Shown: piece by piece, positions 19,512 through 41,732 of the stretch
Position numbering within the stretch: position 1 is the stretch's first letter
Layout: each line of letters begins with the position of its first letter
DNA from: Centroberyx gerrardi
Taxonomy: Eukaryota; Chordata; Actinopteri; Beryciformes; Berycidae
Assembly (NCBI RefSeq): GCF_048128805.1
Contig: NC_136010.1
Coordinates: 22,333,980-22,397,979, forward strand
Reading direction: 5' to 3'
DNA: 64,000 bases
The notes under the pieces: generated by a model
The model's database searches: none
Told to the model about the DNA's origin: nothing
What the model saw: only the letters and a program-made list of their open reading frames with translations
Position numbers and translations under genes: made by a program

Positions 19512-22500
19512 ATGGGAGACGGGGAGCTCGCCAGTCAAAGAGTTTCTCCGCTCAAGAACTTCGTGGCCGGAGGAGTCGCCGGAGCCTGCCTGCTGCTGGC
19601 CGGACACCCGCTGGACACCATCAAGGTGACTTCATGGATGGTTTAGGATCTGTTTGAAGTGTCAGTGTGGACCTCACTGCCCCAATGCTTACTCCGCAGA
19701 CTTCGGGCTAGGTGCAACTTTAAGTAGGAAGTAGGCTACAACGTCCTGCCATCTTCATTTCCCTCAGTGATGCTGCCTGTTTTGATGTTGTTTTGTGCTC
19801 CATCTCGCTCTTTCTTTCCTTAACGAAAAATCAATATATTATTCCCATAGGGACTTATAGAAAGTCTGTGGTGCCCAATACTGACTTTATAGTAACCTTA
19901 TCATACTTAGTGGTATTTTTATTTCCTATGGTATCACTATACTATTCCTAATATTCGTATAGAGTCTTATAGTTTTGCTGTGATAGTTGTATAGTATTCT
20001 TCTATAATATATTATAGAATCACCATTGGCTTCCCCCCCCCCCCCCCCCCCACCGCTCTCTCTTTCACTCAGAAATATTGTTTTAAAAACAGAAAGTTTT
20101 GATCCAAAAGTTAAAAAAACATCACTGTAGTGCTGTATTTTTTTTTTTATTTTTTTTTTTAGGTCAAAAGTCGATGTGAACGCTGTGAGTTGAGACTGGG
20201 ATTAGCTCTAGCTGTTGAAGGGATTAGTGTGAAATCAGCTTTAAATCGGAAGTGCATGTTTCACCCATAGACTATCATCTGTAGGTCAGGCTGCTAAGAG
20301 ATAAGATAGCTGGATAGGACTTTTGTGTGTCTGCAGTAAAGAGAAAGGGAAAACAAATAAAAACTTTGCACAAGTATATCCAGCACCTTGTAAGTCTAGA
20401 AGAAAAGATTTTTAGAGTTGGGGACATTTGAAGCTTGTTCCTCCTTTTTATTCCTATTTTTTTTAACATGACCTGATTCCTTTAACTCATTGGTTGACGT
20501 TACCACATGAACTGAACTAAATCAATCTGGTCAGATCAATCTATTTTGGTTGATTTGCTCTCATTCAAGATTTCTGGTACTACTTGTTATTCTTTGGACA
20601 ATACCTTCCTTTGGGACGCTGATGACACTTTAACAGAGCATCACATTTAAGTTTACACACTGTAAATCAAATTTTTGTTTCCTAACTCTATCTCATCTGT
20701 TAGATAGGTCTCACCTCTCCTTGAGTTTTGTTTCAGCATCACCCCCCTTTTTTCTGTACTGCCATAGTCGGTGCTGGAAAAACGTGTCAGCCAGCCTGTT
20801 TGGCCTATAGGCCAAAGAAACCGTCCTTCAGCCGAATGACACCAGTTCAAGTTCCATTTTGGCAAACATCTACCCTGCTGGAGTATCTTTGACAAAGGCA
20901 CTGAATCCCTCCCAGCTCTTTAATGAGCTTAATATCCTTCTATCTGAAAAGATAATTTGCCTACAGGAATCAATAACCAGGGATGCAAACTAGTCACCTT
21001 TATGTGACAGTCACCGTTTGGTTCCCAAAATAGGGCACTTAAATGAATGATTTCTGAGTGGTTTAGTGTCTGCCCTGGTATCTGTCACCTTTTTCACTCT
21101 CCATGAGTTTGCATCCCTCATAATGTATCATATATCATTATTTAATCATTATAATGTGTAGCCAATAACACTGTCCTGTCTGCATTTCACCTGCACTCTC
21201 TATCCCAGGAGTATCAACGTTCTTGACAGAGAGAAATAGCCCGCTAAAAACGTCTGGGAGAGAGAGAGAGGGTGGAGGGGAGAGGGCAGAGGGCAGAGAA
21301 GGGGGAGGACTTTCCTAGAAGGGGAAGGGGGGGGGGGGGGGGGGGGGGGGGGCTTGGAGGATGTGTGCCAGTGTGCCTCAGTGTCCGGTGACATGCTGAA
21401 GTCCTCGTGGGCCGGCACTCCACTGTGTTGTATTGTTTATAGTAGTTAATAGATGGAAAAACTCAGCTACATTTGGTGAACGAGTAATAAAAGGGAAACA
21501 ATTTAATACTATTCAAACCAATGTGTTTCAGGTATAATAAACTTTATCAAGGCTGAAATGTTTCCTTTTTAAAACCTCTTCACCAAATGTGAGTTTTCAT
21601 TCTGAAGCACCTAAAACACTGAAGTTGTCACAGATATTGTTTTTTTCTAGCCTAAACCTTTATGAGACTGTGATTCTTAGCACTGCACACTGCCATCTTG
21701 GTAACTATGTATAGGCACAATCTTAGGGAATGTGTGACAGAGATATATACAATATATATATATATATATATAATATAATATATAATATACCTCCTGACCT
21801 TGTTAAATATGAACTAATCACCATCTTTTGTTGACAGCCAAGCTTAATATTTTAAGAGCGACAGAGAGGAAAATGAGGACAAGGAAAATGACAGAAGTGG
21901 AGAGAAGGGGGAGATAGGGGGGTAAAGACAGTAGTTGTACAGCTCTTGAAAAGTGGGAGTTAAGGGGGTTCATTATGACAGGATTTCTATTTATAGCCAA
22001 ACTTTCCATGCCATTCCCAGCATAGTAGCCTATACAGTAGCTGCTGTCTGCTTCTCTCAGCAGGCCTACACTGAGCAGCAAGGGCAAGGTGCCATACCAT
22101 GGCACATAGGACTAAGTGGCTCAAATCCATTTAATAATAACAATAATAATAATACATTTTATTTGTATAGCACTTTTCAAGGTAATCAAAGACGCTTCAC
22201 AGCAAATGGCAAATTACCATCTCCTTTGCCTCAAAATGCTACCTGTGCATCAGGGCCTGAACACATGAAGCAGCATTATGTTTACAGCCAGTATCAGAGT
22301 GTGTATAGGTTTGTTATTTTTATTTACAAGGATGAATATAACCACAATGGAATACTGCAAGCAATCTGTTGTGTTGTATGTACATCATACAGAATCAAGC
22401 TAATAGCTAGTTTTCAGCACCAGCACTATATACATTCAGGAAGGTTAGGTGCTCTTGCTCAGGGGCACTTCAGCAGTATTGGGCATGGTCTGTAGTAGGG

Positions 22501-23059
22501 ATTGAACTAGCAACCCTTCAGCTACTAGCAGACCTCCTTAACCCACCTGATGCTCACAAAACCTTGAGTTCACCACCCAGCAGTGAGAACAACCGTCCCT
22601 GTTCTTTATCAGTAACACAGAGCAACAGACATTAATGGGTGTTTCCCTTGTTATCATATAACACTGTTTCAGCATTCCTCCCCTCCTAAAAGCATATGTG
22701 TATGCTCACACATGCATGCATGCACACTCCTGGTCAGAGATCTGTGCATGCTAGTTTGAGCTATATGTGTGTGTGTGTGTGTGTGTGTGCCAACTTGCTA
22801 ATGAGTTTTGAACCCTGTATTCCAGGTGAGGTTACAGACGCAGCCTAAAGCCTCCTGTAGCCAATATGTGCTCTACACAGGAACATATGACTGCATCCGC
22901 AAGACTGTCTCCAAAGAGGTGAACACACACACACACACACACACAAACACACACATCTTGTTACAGTACTTATACAGTTACAGTATACCAAGTCTTGCAT
23001 GAAAAAAAACCTAAAAATAACTGGTAAATCCTGCGCTCACATTTCCAATGTTAATATAA

Positions 23060-23109
<50 letters not shown>

Positions 23110-23282
23110 GCCAGGGTATCCTGGGCCTGTATAAAGGTATGGGGGCTCCCCTGGCGGGCGTGGCTCCTATGATGGCCATCAGTTTCTTTGGCTTCAGTCT
23201 GGGAAAACAGCTCCAACAGGCAGACCATGGCAAACCTCTCACGTCAGTAAAACCATGCATACACACACACACACGCACACAC

Positions 23283-23338
<56 letters not shown>

Positions 23339-24495
23339 TCTCTCTTTTCTCTTCGACATCTACACATGTCTATCAAAATCTCTCTCGCTCTATTTCTGCC
23401 TCTCATTCTCTCTCTGTCTCTCTCTCACACACATACACAGATGCCCATGTGTTTACTTGTTTGTACTGTTTCAGCTGTCATCGCTGTAAATAATGCCTGT
23501 GGACAGTGTATCGTTGGCGTCTGTGTGTTTGTGAGTGTAAGCGTTTCTGTACAATGTGTTTGGAATAGCTTCCATGACTGCTATATATAATCGTCTCTCT
23601 GTCATCCTCCCCTCTGCTATCATTGGCTTATGTCCTCCCCACCCCTTATTTAAAGCAGCACACCCCTTCTACACCCCCCTCCCTACTGTGTATTACCCTG
23701 CACCCCTGTTGTCAACTCCTCCCAGTTTTGACCCTCTCTGCTTCCCCTCTTAAAGGTGCCACATGTAGCATTTTTAAACAGCAATACATTGTTGTCAGAT
23801 TAATTGTGATACCTTGGTATAATTACTGTAAATCAATCAAGACTATGATTGAGACAGTTGGTAGCCTCTATTTCACACCAGTGCTATGGTTAGTGCTTGT
23901 GTTTCTCAAAATTAAAACCACATTTCCTATAAACCCTGTTGCTTCCAGTTGCAAAGAGATTGTTGCTTCTACAGTCAAAGGTTTTCTCTTTGGCTTTACT
24001 GAAGAGGATAAACATGTTGGAAGTGATTTTTCCATCGGCCTTTCTCTTGTTCTACTATCTGCCATTGTGAGAAACTCTAATGTTTTGTACTGTAAAGCAA
24101 TCCAACAGATTTCCCACAAAATCCAACCTGGTAGCACATAATGTAAAATGCAGTGCAGAGGCCAGTAAAGGCTGCCAATCTTCTCGGCAATGGTCTTGTT
24201 TGTGGTAATTATACAAATGTCTCAAAATTAATGTGGTAATGATTTATCGAAGTGCTACATGTAATATCTTTAAAAGAAAAAAGAATATACCAGAGTGAGC
24301 AAAAGTCAATTCAATTTATTGAAATTTGCCTAATTTGCCATGTATTGTATTGTATTGTATTGTATTGTATTGTATTGTATTCTATTCTATTCTATTCAGG
24401 CACACTCAAATATTCCTGTCTGGCTGTCTGGCAGGGGTCTTCACCACAGTGATAGTGGCTCCAGGAGAGAGGATCAAATGCTTATTGCAGGTAAG

Positions 24496-24551
<56 letters not shown>

Positions 24552-24849
24552 AGTGAGGTGTCCACTGTCCACTGTTTCATTGTGCCATCCAAAAATCACT
24601 GTGCATGCAGGTATGCATGGTTTACTAACTACAAGATGTCTGCACCGGTTTTCAACTTGCTAGTTTCTCTCATTCACACTGAATGTGTGTGTGTGTGTGT
24701 GTGTGTGTTTTCTAGGTGCAGGCCAGCAGTGGCCAGTCGAAGTATGCAGGTCCTCTTGACTGTGCCATAAGGCTCTATAAGGAGCAGGGGATCCGTAGTG
24801 TCTACAAAGGGACTGTACTCACTCTTATCAGAGGTAATAGACTTAACCG

Positions 24850-24904
<55 letters not shown>

Positions 24905-26160
24905 TGTGCACTCAAGGGAGCAAGACAAAAATAGAGTCTTTCTTGATTTCTGAAAGAACTATGCAACATGTCATGTAGCAGAAGAGGCAAGGAGACTAAT
25001 TTTTAACTTTTATTTGTTTGAAGGTGATTGTTATCAGTTATTGAATCCAAAGGGCAATATGGATGTATAGACTCACATGCTCACACTCCCCTCTCTGTCT
25101 CTCCCTCTCAGATGTGCCTTCTAACGGCCTGTATTTCCTGACATATGAATCCCTCAAGAACTTCCTAACGCCTGAGGGGCAAAGGTCAGTCACCATGGTC
25201 GCGATGACAAAGTGTAAAGCCTATGAAGTATTGAGATCTGCTAGATCCTATGAATCCCACCTCTTTATCTATCTCCGTGTGTCTTTATGTGTTAGTGTTT
25301 CTCAGCTCAGCACTCCCAAGATCCTCCTCGCGGGCGGCATAGCGGGGATCTTGAACTGGACGATCGCTCTTCCCCCTGATGTCCTCAAATCCAACTTCCA
25401 GACAGGTCAGAGCTGAGGCCGACATAACGCTCCATGAAGGGCCAGGTGCAAGGGCGAGGGAGAGAAAACAATATGTAAAGGATAGGCAGGAAAAAGAGAT
25501 GCATACTGCTTTGAACCGTACTCTCTGTGATGCAATTACTAAGCCCAGGTGTCTTGTGTTAATCACAAAAATCAGTGGGGGAAAAGAAGGTAGAAAACAA
25601 CCTCATGATTTAAATATTCAGCAAGAATTGTATGCATGAATAGTGAGCTGGTGCATGTTAGTAGCTCATTTTAAACTCCTTTATGTTAACACATTTTATA
25701 GCATTTTGAGTGAATGTTATCCTAAAGATGAATATTTTTTTTTCTTTTTACAGTGGTAAAATTAAAAAATGCTGAGACTAACATTGGCAGCAAAATATAA
25801 TATATAGCAGCCAAACTTCCCTTAAAATTTGTGGTCAGTGTGAAGAATTACTATTTTTATTTGAAGATAAGTGTCTGATTAAGAACAGTTTAGTGCTGCA
25901 AGAATAAAACTGGGAGTCTGGGACCGAACTGGACAGATAGAGGTGGAACCAAAATCAAAATTACCCCCATCCACCATTGCTAGGAAAAATATTGGAGAAG
26001 TCATTGGAACAAAGGAAGAAAGTAGCTCACTGCTGTGCTCTAGTGATGAAAACTTGTATCACCATATCACACACAAAGAGCACAAAGAGGAAGATAGTCA
26101 TTCAATATGTTTTTTTTCTCTTTCTCTTCTTAACCTGTCTCTCCTTCTGCATGGGTATGG

Positions 26161-26197
<37 letters not shown>

Positions 26198-26506
26198 GCT
26201 GCAGATGGAAAGTACAGAGGTCTGGTAGACGTCCTAAGAACGCTGCTTCGTGAGGAAGGACCTAAAGCACTCTATAAGGGATTCAATGCTGTCTTTCTAC
26301 GAGCCTTCCCTGCCAATGCGGTAATATTTTACATGAATCTTACAGTATGATAACTATAATCCATCTTTGATTGGATTTTCCATTTGAGTTGGATTTTGTG
26401 TAATAAAGCAGATATCTTCTGGTTTACCCGCTGTCTCTCTCAGGCCTGTTTCCTGGGGTTCGAGGTGGCGTTAAAGGGATTGAACTGGCTCGCACCCAGC
26501 TGGTGA
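19512..26506 (+). CDS. slc25a20: mitochondrial carnitine/acylcarnitine carrier
   Basis: Inner-membrane antiporter that exchanges acylcarnitine for carnitine, feeding long-chain fatty acids to beta-oxidation. Nine exons: 19512-19625, 22826-22918, 23115-23242, 24400-24490, 24716-24833, 25112-25184, 25296-25405, 26199-26320, 26444-26506. They total 912 nt, giving 303 residues plus TGA; the mammalian protein has 301 residues. The three mitochondrial-carrier repeats are each marked by P-x-[DE]-x-x-[KR]: PLDTIK at 33-38, PGERIK at 133-138 and PPDVLK at 232-237. Six transmembrane helices are expected from the family. The conserved blocks [25 protein letters not shown] and YKGFNAV match the carnitine carrier rather than the related SLC25A29/45/47 group. 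The start ATG is in frame with the conserved [10 protein letters not shown] probable polyadenylation signal AATAAA is at 26997-27002. Confidence 0.95.
19821..20025 (+). repeat. second copy of the ACTATAG-type repeat end
   Basis: AACGAAAAATCAATA at 19822 followed by GTCTGTGGTGCCC, TTTATAGTAACC and CCTATGGTATCACTATA blocks repeats, in inverted orientation, the right end of the element at 18120-19235. Slc25a20 exon 1 therefore sits between inverted repeat copies. Confidence 0.55.
20033..20051. repeat. poly-C tract (about 19 C)
   Basis: Homopolymer in slc25a20 intron 1; its exact length may be unreliable. Confidence 0.85.
20789..20975 (+). mobile_element. tRNA-derived SINE copy 2 (degraded)
   Basis: In slc25a20 intron 1. 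The B-box-like CAGTTCAAGTTCC at 20843 and body module GGCACTGAATCCCTCCCAGC near 20900 align with the copies at 10021 and 42868. Confidence 0.62.
21327..21352. repeat. poly-G tract (about 26 G)
   Basis: Long G homopolymer preceded by other G-rich runs in slc25a20 intron 1; could form G-quadruplexes. Confidence 0.85.
22128..22560. repeat. ATA-microsatellite-linked repeat and SINE-like segment
   Basis: AATAATAATAA then TTTATTTGTATAGCACTTTTC at 22150-22175 matches a widespread fish repeat I recall. Further right, GGGATTGAACTAGCAACC at 22498-22515 is a B-box-like sequence on the minus strand, so a second SINE-type fragment adjoins. Both are non-coding. Confidence 0.55.
23062..23106. repeat. (GT)n microsatellite before slc25a20 exon 3
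   Basis: GT run ending 8 bases before the acceptor of exon 23115-23242. Confidence 0.9.
23258..23336. repeat. (CA)n microsatellite after slc25a20 exon 3
   Basis: CA run starting about 15 bases after the donor. Together with the GT run at 23062-23106, exon 3 lies between complementary dinucleotide tracts. Confidence 0.9.
24338..24397. repeat. (TATTG/TATTC)n pentanucleotide repeat abutting slc25a20 exon 4
   Basis: About 11 pentamers end in ATTCAG, the acceptor itself. The whole polypyrimidine/branch region of intron 3 is repeat sequence. Confidence 0.92.
24499..24549. repeat. (GT)n microsatellite
   Basis: GT run directly after the donor of slc25a20 exon 24400-24490. Confidence 0.9.
24852..24907. 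repeat. (GT)n microsatellite
   Basis: GT run about 20 bases after the donor of slc25a20 exon 24716-24833. Confidence 0.9.
26161..26194. repeat. (GT)n microsatellite before slc25a20 exon 8
   Basis: GT run reaching to within 5 bases of the acceptor TAG at 26196-26198. Confidence 0.88.
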
Positions 26507-26941
26507 AATCAGACCAGACCAACTATTCAGGAAACAACGAAGCCCTGACTGATTTTGGTGCAGTTGAATGCCCTCCTCTGTCACAGTATTTCATCTTTGT
26601 CACCAATGAATGTGTATAAAAATTGTATTTTTTTTTTTCAAAGATTTTGTGGGAAGAGATGTAAATTTTAATCCTTTTAATCAAGATTTTTATACTAGCT
26701 TTTTTTGAAGAGAAGTATAAACGCACACTTATGAATGTATCATTGTGACATATGTTTATGAATTATTGTTTCTGGTGCTGAGCCTGTTAACACTTTTAAA
26801 GTGTTTGTGAGATTTTCGTAATGCTTGTTAACTGACAGATAAGAAATAGTAGTGTTTAATGAAGATTAAAGATTTTTTTTTTTTAACCTACAACCTCTGA
26901 CAAGCCTCAGAAAATACTGAGGATGTATCTTGAAGTGAATA

Positions 26942-26972
26942 GGTATCCTTGGCCTGTGTAAAGGTATGGGGG
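26942..26972 (+). pseudogene. short exon-3-like fragment in the slc25a20 3' UTR
   Basis: The 31 bases from 26942 match the start of slc25a20 exon 3 (23115-23145) at 29 positions, the mismatches being the 9th and 17th base. Similarity stops abruptly on both sides. This looks like a relic of local duplication or of cDNA-derived sequence. It is not translated in the main gene. Confidence 0.7.
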
Positions 26973-27002
26973 GATTTTATAAGCTAAGCGTTGCTGAATA
27001 AA

Positions 27003-28917
27003 GTGTTATTTGCCAAATAAATGGTGTAAGTGTCCAATACTTACCAATGTAATGCTGTCTCAGTTCACTAATTTGCAGGATTAATAAATAGGCCAGGTCA
27101 ACACTCTTTCTAAGAATAAATAACTTAGTAGAATAGTATATAGTACTACCGTTTGATAGAGTGGCAATAACACAAACCCAATAAACCCAAGTTACTCTAT
27201 CATGACAGGTCCAGGTAGCCTACTATTTAAGCCTACTTCACCTTTGGCACACTTAAAGCATCCATTACCCATAGATCAATGTTTCAACACGGAAGCGGGC
27301 TGTGCGCCAGATAAACAGCGACTTGACGAAACCTGACGTCCATTACAGCTATTTATGAACCCTGGATCTGAGAAATTAATGTGGAAAGGAAAAGCGCGTT
27401 CACTGCAAGCAGCCTCTTGTGCAAATAGTAACGTTAGAGGTCCTAATCCTAAAAACTACAATGCCCACAATTCAGTGCGCGACTTTCCGTTCCGAGGCCG
27501 ATGACCACCGACTGTCAGCTGTAGAAAGGTGAGGTGGATATCACTCTTTGATCTTGTGATGTTGTCTGTACTTCCCAAGTTACAGTATGAGTAACGTGTT
27601 GAAATACATTTGATGAGACTGATGTAGCTGTCTGGAAAAATATTTTAGATAAACGACAGTAAGACCGTTTGTTGGCTAATTTGAGTATAAAAGTCATGCT
27701 GCAGAACATACATAGGCACGATAGCGTTAGCAAAATGTAATGCCCGTGTATGGTAACTGCTATATCTACTTTATTATTATATGGGCAATTCACCCTTGAT
27801 TAATAGTTGATGTATTTGGTATTTGCAGGGCGGTATATCCCTGCTTCTGCGGCAGTAAACTTTGGCTAGTAGCGAGCTGGCTAACGTTAGATAGCTAACC
27901 GGGTTGAGGCTGCATGGATGGTTTGTTGTGATTTCTGAAGCGAATGCCAACGTTGCACGTGTTGCCATATAATGCCATGTAATGCCAGCAAAAGCAGAGG
28001 TCGTTATTGGGAATATGAGGAGTGACTGATTGATTTATTTGGACAAAAAGTAATGCGCAAGCCTCATATTCCACCAAACGTGGAAACAACACATAAGAAG
28101 AGACTGAATGCCTCAGTATGGATTTAGCAAAGTTCATATCGAGTTTATATCATGGGATGTGTGGCTTCGTCCAGGGTTTATTTCCTGCCTGGACCACTGA
28201 ATCAAACTGGCCTGTTGGCTGTGTGACACCATTAAATGTTTTACTCTCCAGTGGAATATATGGCCTAGCTGGTTGGCTCTCATTTGCCTCTCATTTGCCT
28301 CTCTTTACTTCAAATTCAGTGTAGTTTTAGTTAGTTGTCACTGTGGGTTTGATAGTTTTAGTTTAGTTTTGCAAGTGTTTAGTTATGGTTTAGATTGTTT
28401 TTAGTTTCAGTTATAGTTTTAGTGCTTTTAGTAGGGGTGGTATGTTTTTTTTTATTGTGTAGTACCAACAATAAATCAGAAATTCTTTGTAGAATGTATT
28501 ATGTATTATTATTAATCAATTAGCATTCAGTACAAATAGCCAAAAATTGTTTGCCCAAAATTCATTCTCTTTTTTACCCTGCACATAAACAAAAAGACAC
28601 ATTTCATGTATATTTTTAATTTCTTTTAGTTAGTTTTACAAGTACACTAGTTTTAGTTAAAATTTAGTTTATTTCACAAAGTCTCGTTTTTGTTTTTATT
28701 TCAGTTTATGACAGTTGTTTAACACCTAGTTTTTGTCTTAGTTTTAGTGTTAGTTTACGATAATAACCTTGCATGGCAGGTGTTCCTATGGATTTCAGTT
28801 GTGCGAGACGTGTTTTCTCTGTATTTCGCGGGGGAACTGTGTGTGTGACCTGCTCCTTGTTCTGTGTGGGCCGTGCCAGGTTGAGGTGTGTGGATGTAGT
28901 GTCTGTGGCGTGCTGTG
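27003..28917 (+). promoter_or_regulatory. tafazzin upstream region
   Basis: No coding exon. At 27455 the sequence ACTACAATGCCCACAATTCA resembles the ZNF143/Staf site (ACTACAATTCCC-type), common at vertebrate housekeeping promoters. A good donor (AAAG|GTGAGG) follows at 27528/27529, so a non-coding first exon of tafazzin near 27470-27528 is plausible. Stretches at 28325-28420 and 28600-28770 are low-complexity TTTTAGTTTAG repeat ending in TTACGATAATAACC, recalled from dispersed fish elements. Confidence 0.45.
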
Positions 28918-39663
<10,746 letters not shown>

Positions 39664-41686
39664 GTCCCAGGCTCCACCTCGGCCTGCTACACTCCTCATG
39701 GCAGACAAGACTGGTTGTGTACCCTAACCTCAGGGTAGCAGCTGAATAAAGACTCTGTGGGGAGACCGCACACACACACACACACACCATGCCTGCCTCC
39801 CTGATGGAATGAACTTTTGTAGCCACTCCCCACTCGCCTTTCCTCTTTTGGACCACTGGTTAACTGCACCATGGTGACCACTCGAACCAGATCCACACCC
39901 CCACACTCAGGAATCATTGAAGCAATGACAAGTTACATTTTGGGTAACGTTATCTGGGGGGGGGTATCGTGATCAATATTGGAGAAAAGATTGGTGGTCA
40001 TCAGAGGGCACTGGAGTTCATTTCCCTGCAACAGAGCCCTAATTCAGTCCTGTATACTTATGTATATGCCTCTTGTAAAGCAGGCTTCATTTTGTAAAAG
40101 TTGATTTAGAAAATGCATGATTCAGTTACTTGAATTCACACCAATCAGTGATGTGACCTCTGAGCAGTCGGTCACTGAATTGGTCCAGAAGAGTGAAATC
40201 CCCCCAGTGATCCACAGCAGACTTGACTTGAGGTATCTTTTGGTGTTACTGCATTTTAGGAGAAACTGGTCCATGGAGCTGCTTAGCTGTGGTTCACTTG
40301 TTACCCCACGTATACTGTCAACCTGTTACCCCATTTTTAGGGGAATTTTACACAATGCTGCCGTTTGTCTGAATACTAGATATTAGTATTTAGTCTGCTT
40401 CTCTGTCCAATCACACATGGAGTGATATAGCCTGATTGTATCATGTAAACTTTAAGATTTATAATGAGGTGATCTAGTGAAGAAGTTGATCTGCATTTAA
40501 ACAAGCGGGAAATCAGCACTATACTGTATGAAGACCTTTTAACATTGACATTGGGAAGATGCGTGGAGACTAAATGATTCATGTGTGCTGTTAGGACTTT
40601 TATTTCCGTAATGATAATTGTGCTATTATGCTTTGTTTTTGGTATGTCTGGGCAGCTTGGAATTAATTATGACTGTTTTGTCGTATAGTGCACAACGTCA
40701 TGGTGTGCCCCCTCTCGCTATAATCTCTTTTTCACTCTGTCGCTGGGCTTGATGAATCCTCTGCAGTCTGTCAATGATGCAGGAAATCTTGAATTTGAAT
40801 GAAGAGTTTGCAAATCATCTCTTACTACTGTAGATGTATTTTCAAATGTTTAAGTCTTGAAATGCAATGTTTTCTGTAGATCCTCTAATTCTCCGAATGC
40901 CACCCCAACATTGATGTATATTGCGTATTTTATCACCGAAATCAATGTTTTTTTTGTTTTTTTTTAATCAGATATAAGGGATTAAAGAAAGGCCACAGTG
41001 GAATGATCTGTGGTTAACTGATAAATTGCCTTACTGTGAATGCCATACTTTGCTATGTGTATGCCAATAAAGTATTTGACTTTTCTAAATTTTAAATATG
41101 TATTGGTTCTGTCTGATAGAAATGCTGCCGTTGATTGTGTACTGGTTCTTGTAAGAACCCCCGCATCCCCGATAAATTGATCAAAATATGACACAAAATG
41201 ATGATACAAAACATGTAAACCAGTAATGGCAACATGACTGATATCCTTCACAAATCTTCAACAAAACTTCAAGTGGGAGCTTGCACTTAACCATGACGCC
41301 TATCAATACATTGAGATGCACCCAATTCACACACAGTAACAGTCAAGGGCACTGCAAGTGGGCTGAAAGGGGGAATACTGTCAGGGGGCCCAAGCAAGAG
41401 GGGGAATACTGTCAGGGGGCCCAAGCAAGAGGGGGAATACTGTCAGGGGGCCCAAGCAAGAGGAGGCCCTGATGCTGTGCTTAGATGCATCAGGGTGTGG
41501 GGAACACTTGCTTGGTGACAGTGATGGTGAAAGAAATAATTCCAACATACATATATTAATTGAGCTCTCTTTCGATGCTTCCCTATCTGTGGAGAAGGAT
41601 GTCCATCTGCATCTGACTAGCAGGTCATGCAGCCACTGCAGAGGAAAAGGAGGCAGAGGAGCTGCTTCATCCATCTAGGCACAACC
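39664..41686 (+). other. tafazzin 3' UTR and intergenic DNA
   Basis: No further exon. Possible polyadenylation signals are at 39745-39750 and at about 41067-41072 (CCAATAAAGT). The second would give a 1.4-kb 3' UTR. Confidence 0.55.
41369..41463. repeat. 31-bp minisatellite, three copies
   Basis: Three perfect tandem units of 31 bp (each containing AATACTGTCAGGGGGCCCA), about 270 bp upstream of the atp6ap1 start codon. Confidence 0.93.
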
Positions 41687-41710
41687 GTCACGTGATCTCA
41701 CTTGACGTCA
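41687..41710 (+). promoter_or_regulatory. CLEAR-like element and consensus CRE upstream of atp6ap1
   Basis: GTCACGTGATC at 41687-41697 matches the TFEB/TFE3 CLEAR motif (GTCACGTGAC) in nine of ten positions. The perfect CRE palindrome TGACGTCA lies at 41703-41710, 22 bases before the atp6ap1 ATG. CLEAR sites are known to drive V-ATPase and lysosomal genes, so lysosome-coordinated control of atp6ap1 is a reasonable inference. Confidence 0.72.
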
Positions 41711-41732
41711 CCTGTCAAGAGATTCCCTCAAG

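Noticed and set aside
21953-22495. A 180-codon open frame in slc25a20 intron 1
   Set aside because: Overlaps an ATA microsatellite and SINE-like repeat; low-complexity Asn run and no conserved pattern.
41281-41678. Short ORFs on both strands across the 31-bp minisatellite
   Set aside because: Generated by the repeat; no homology.
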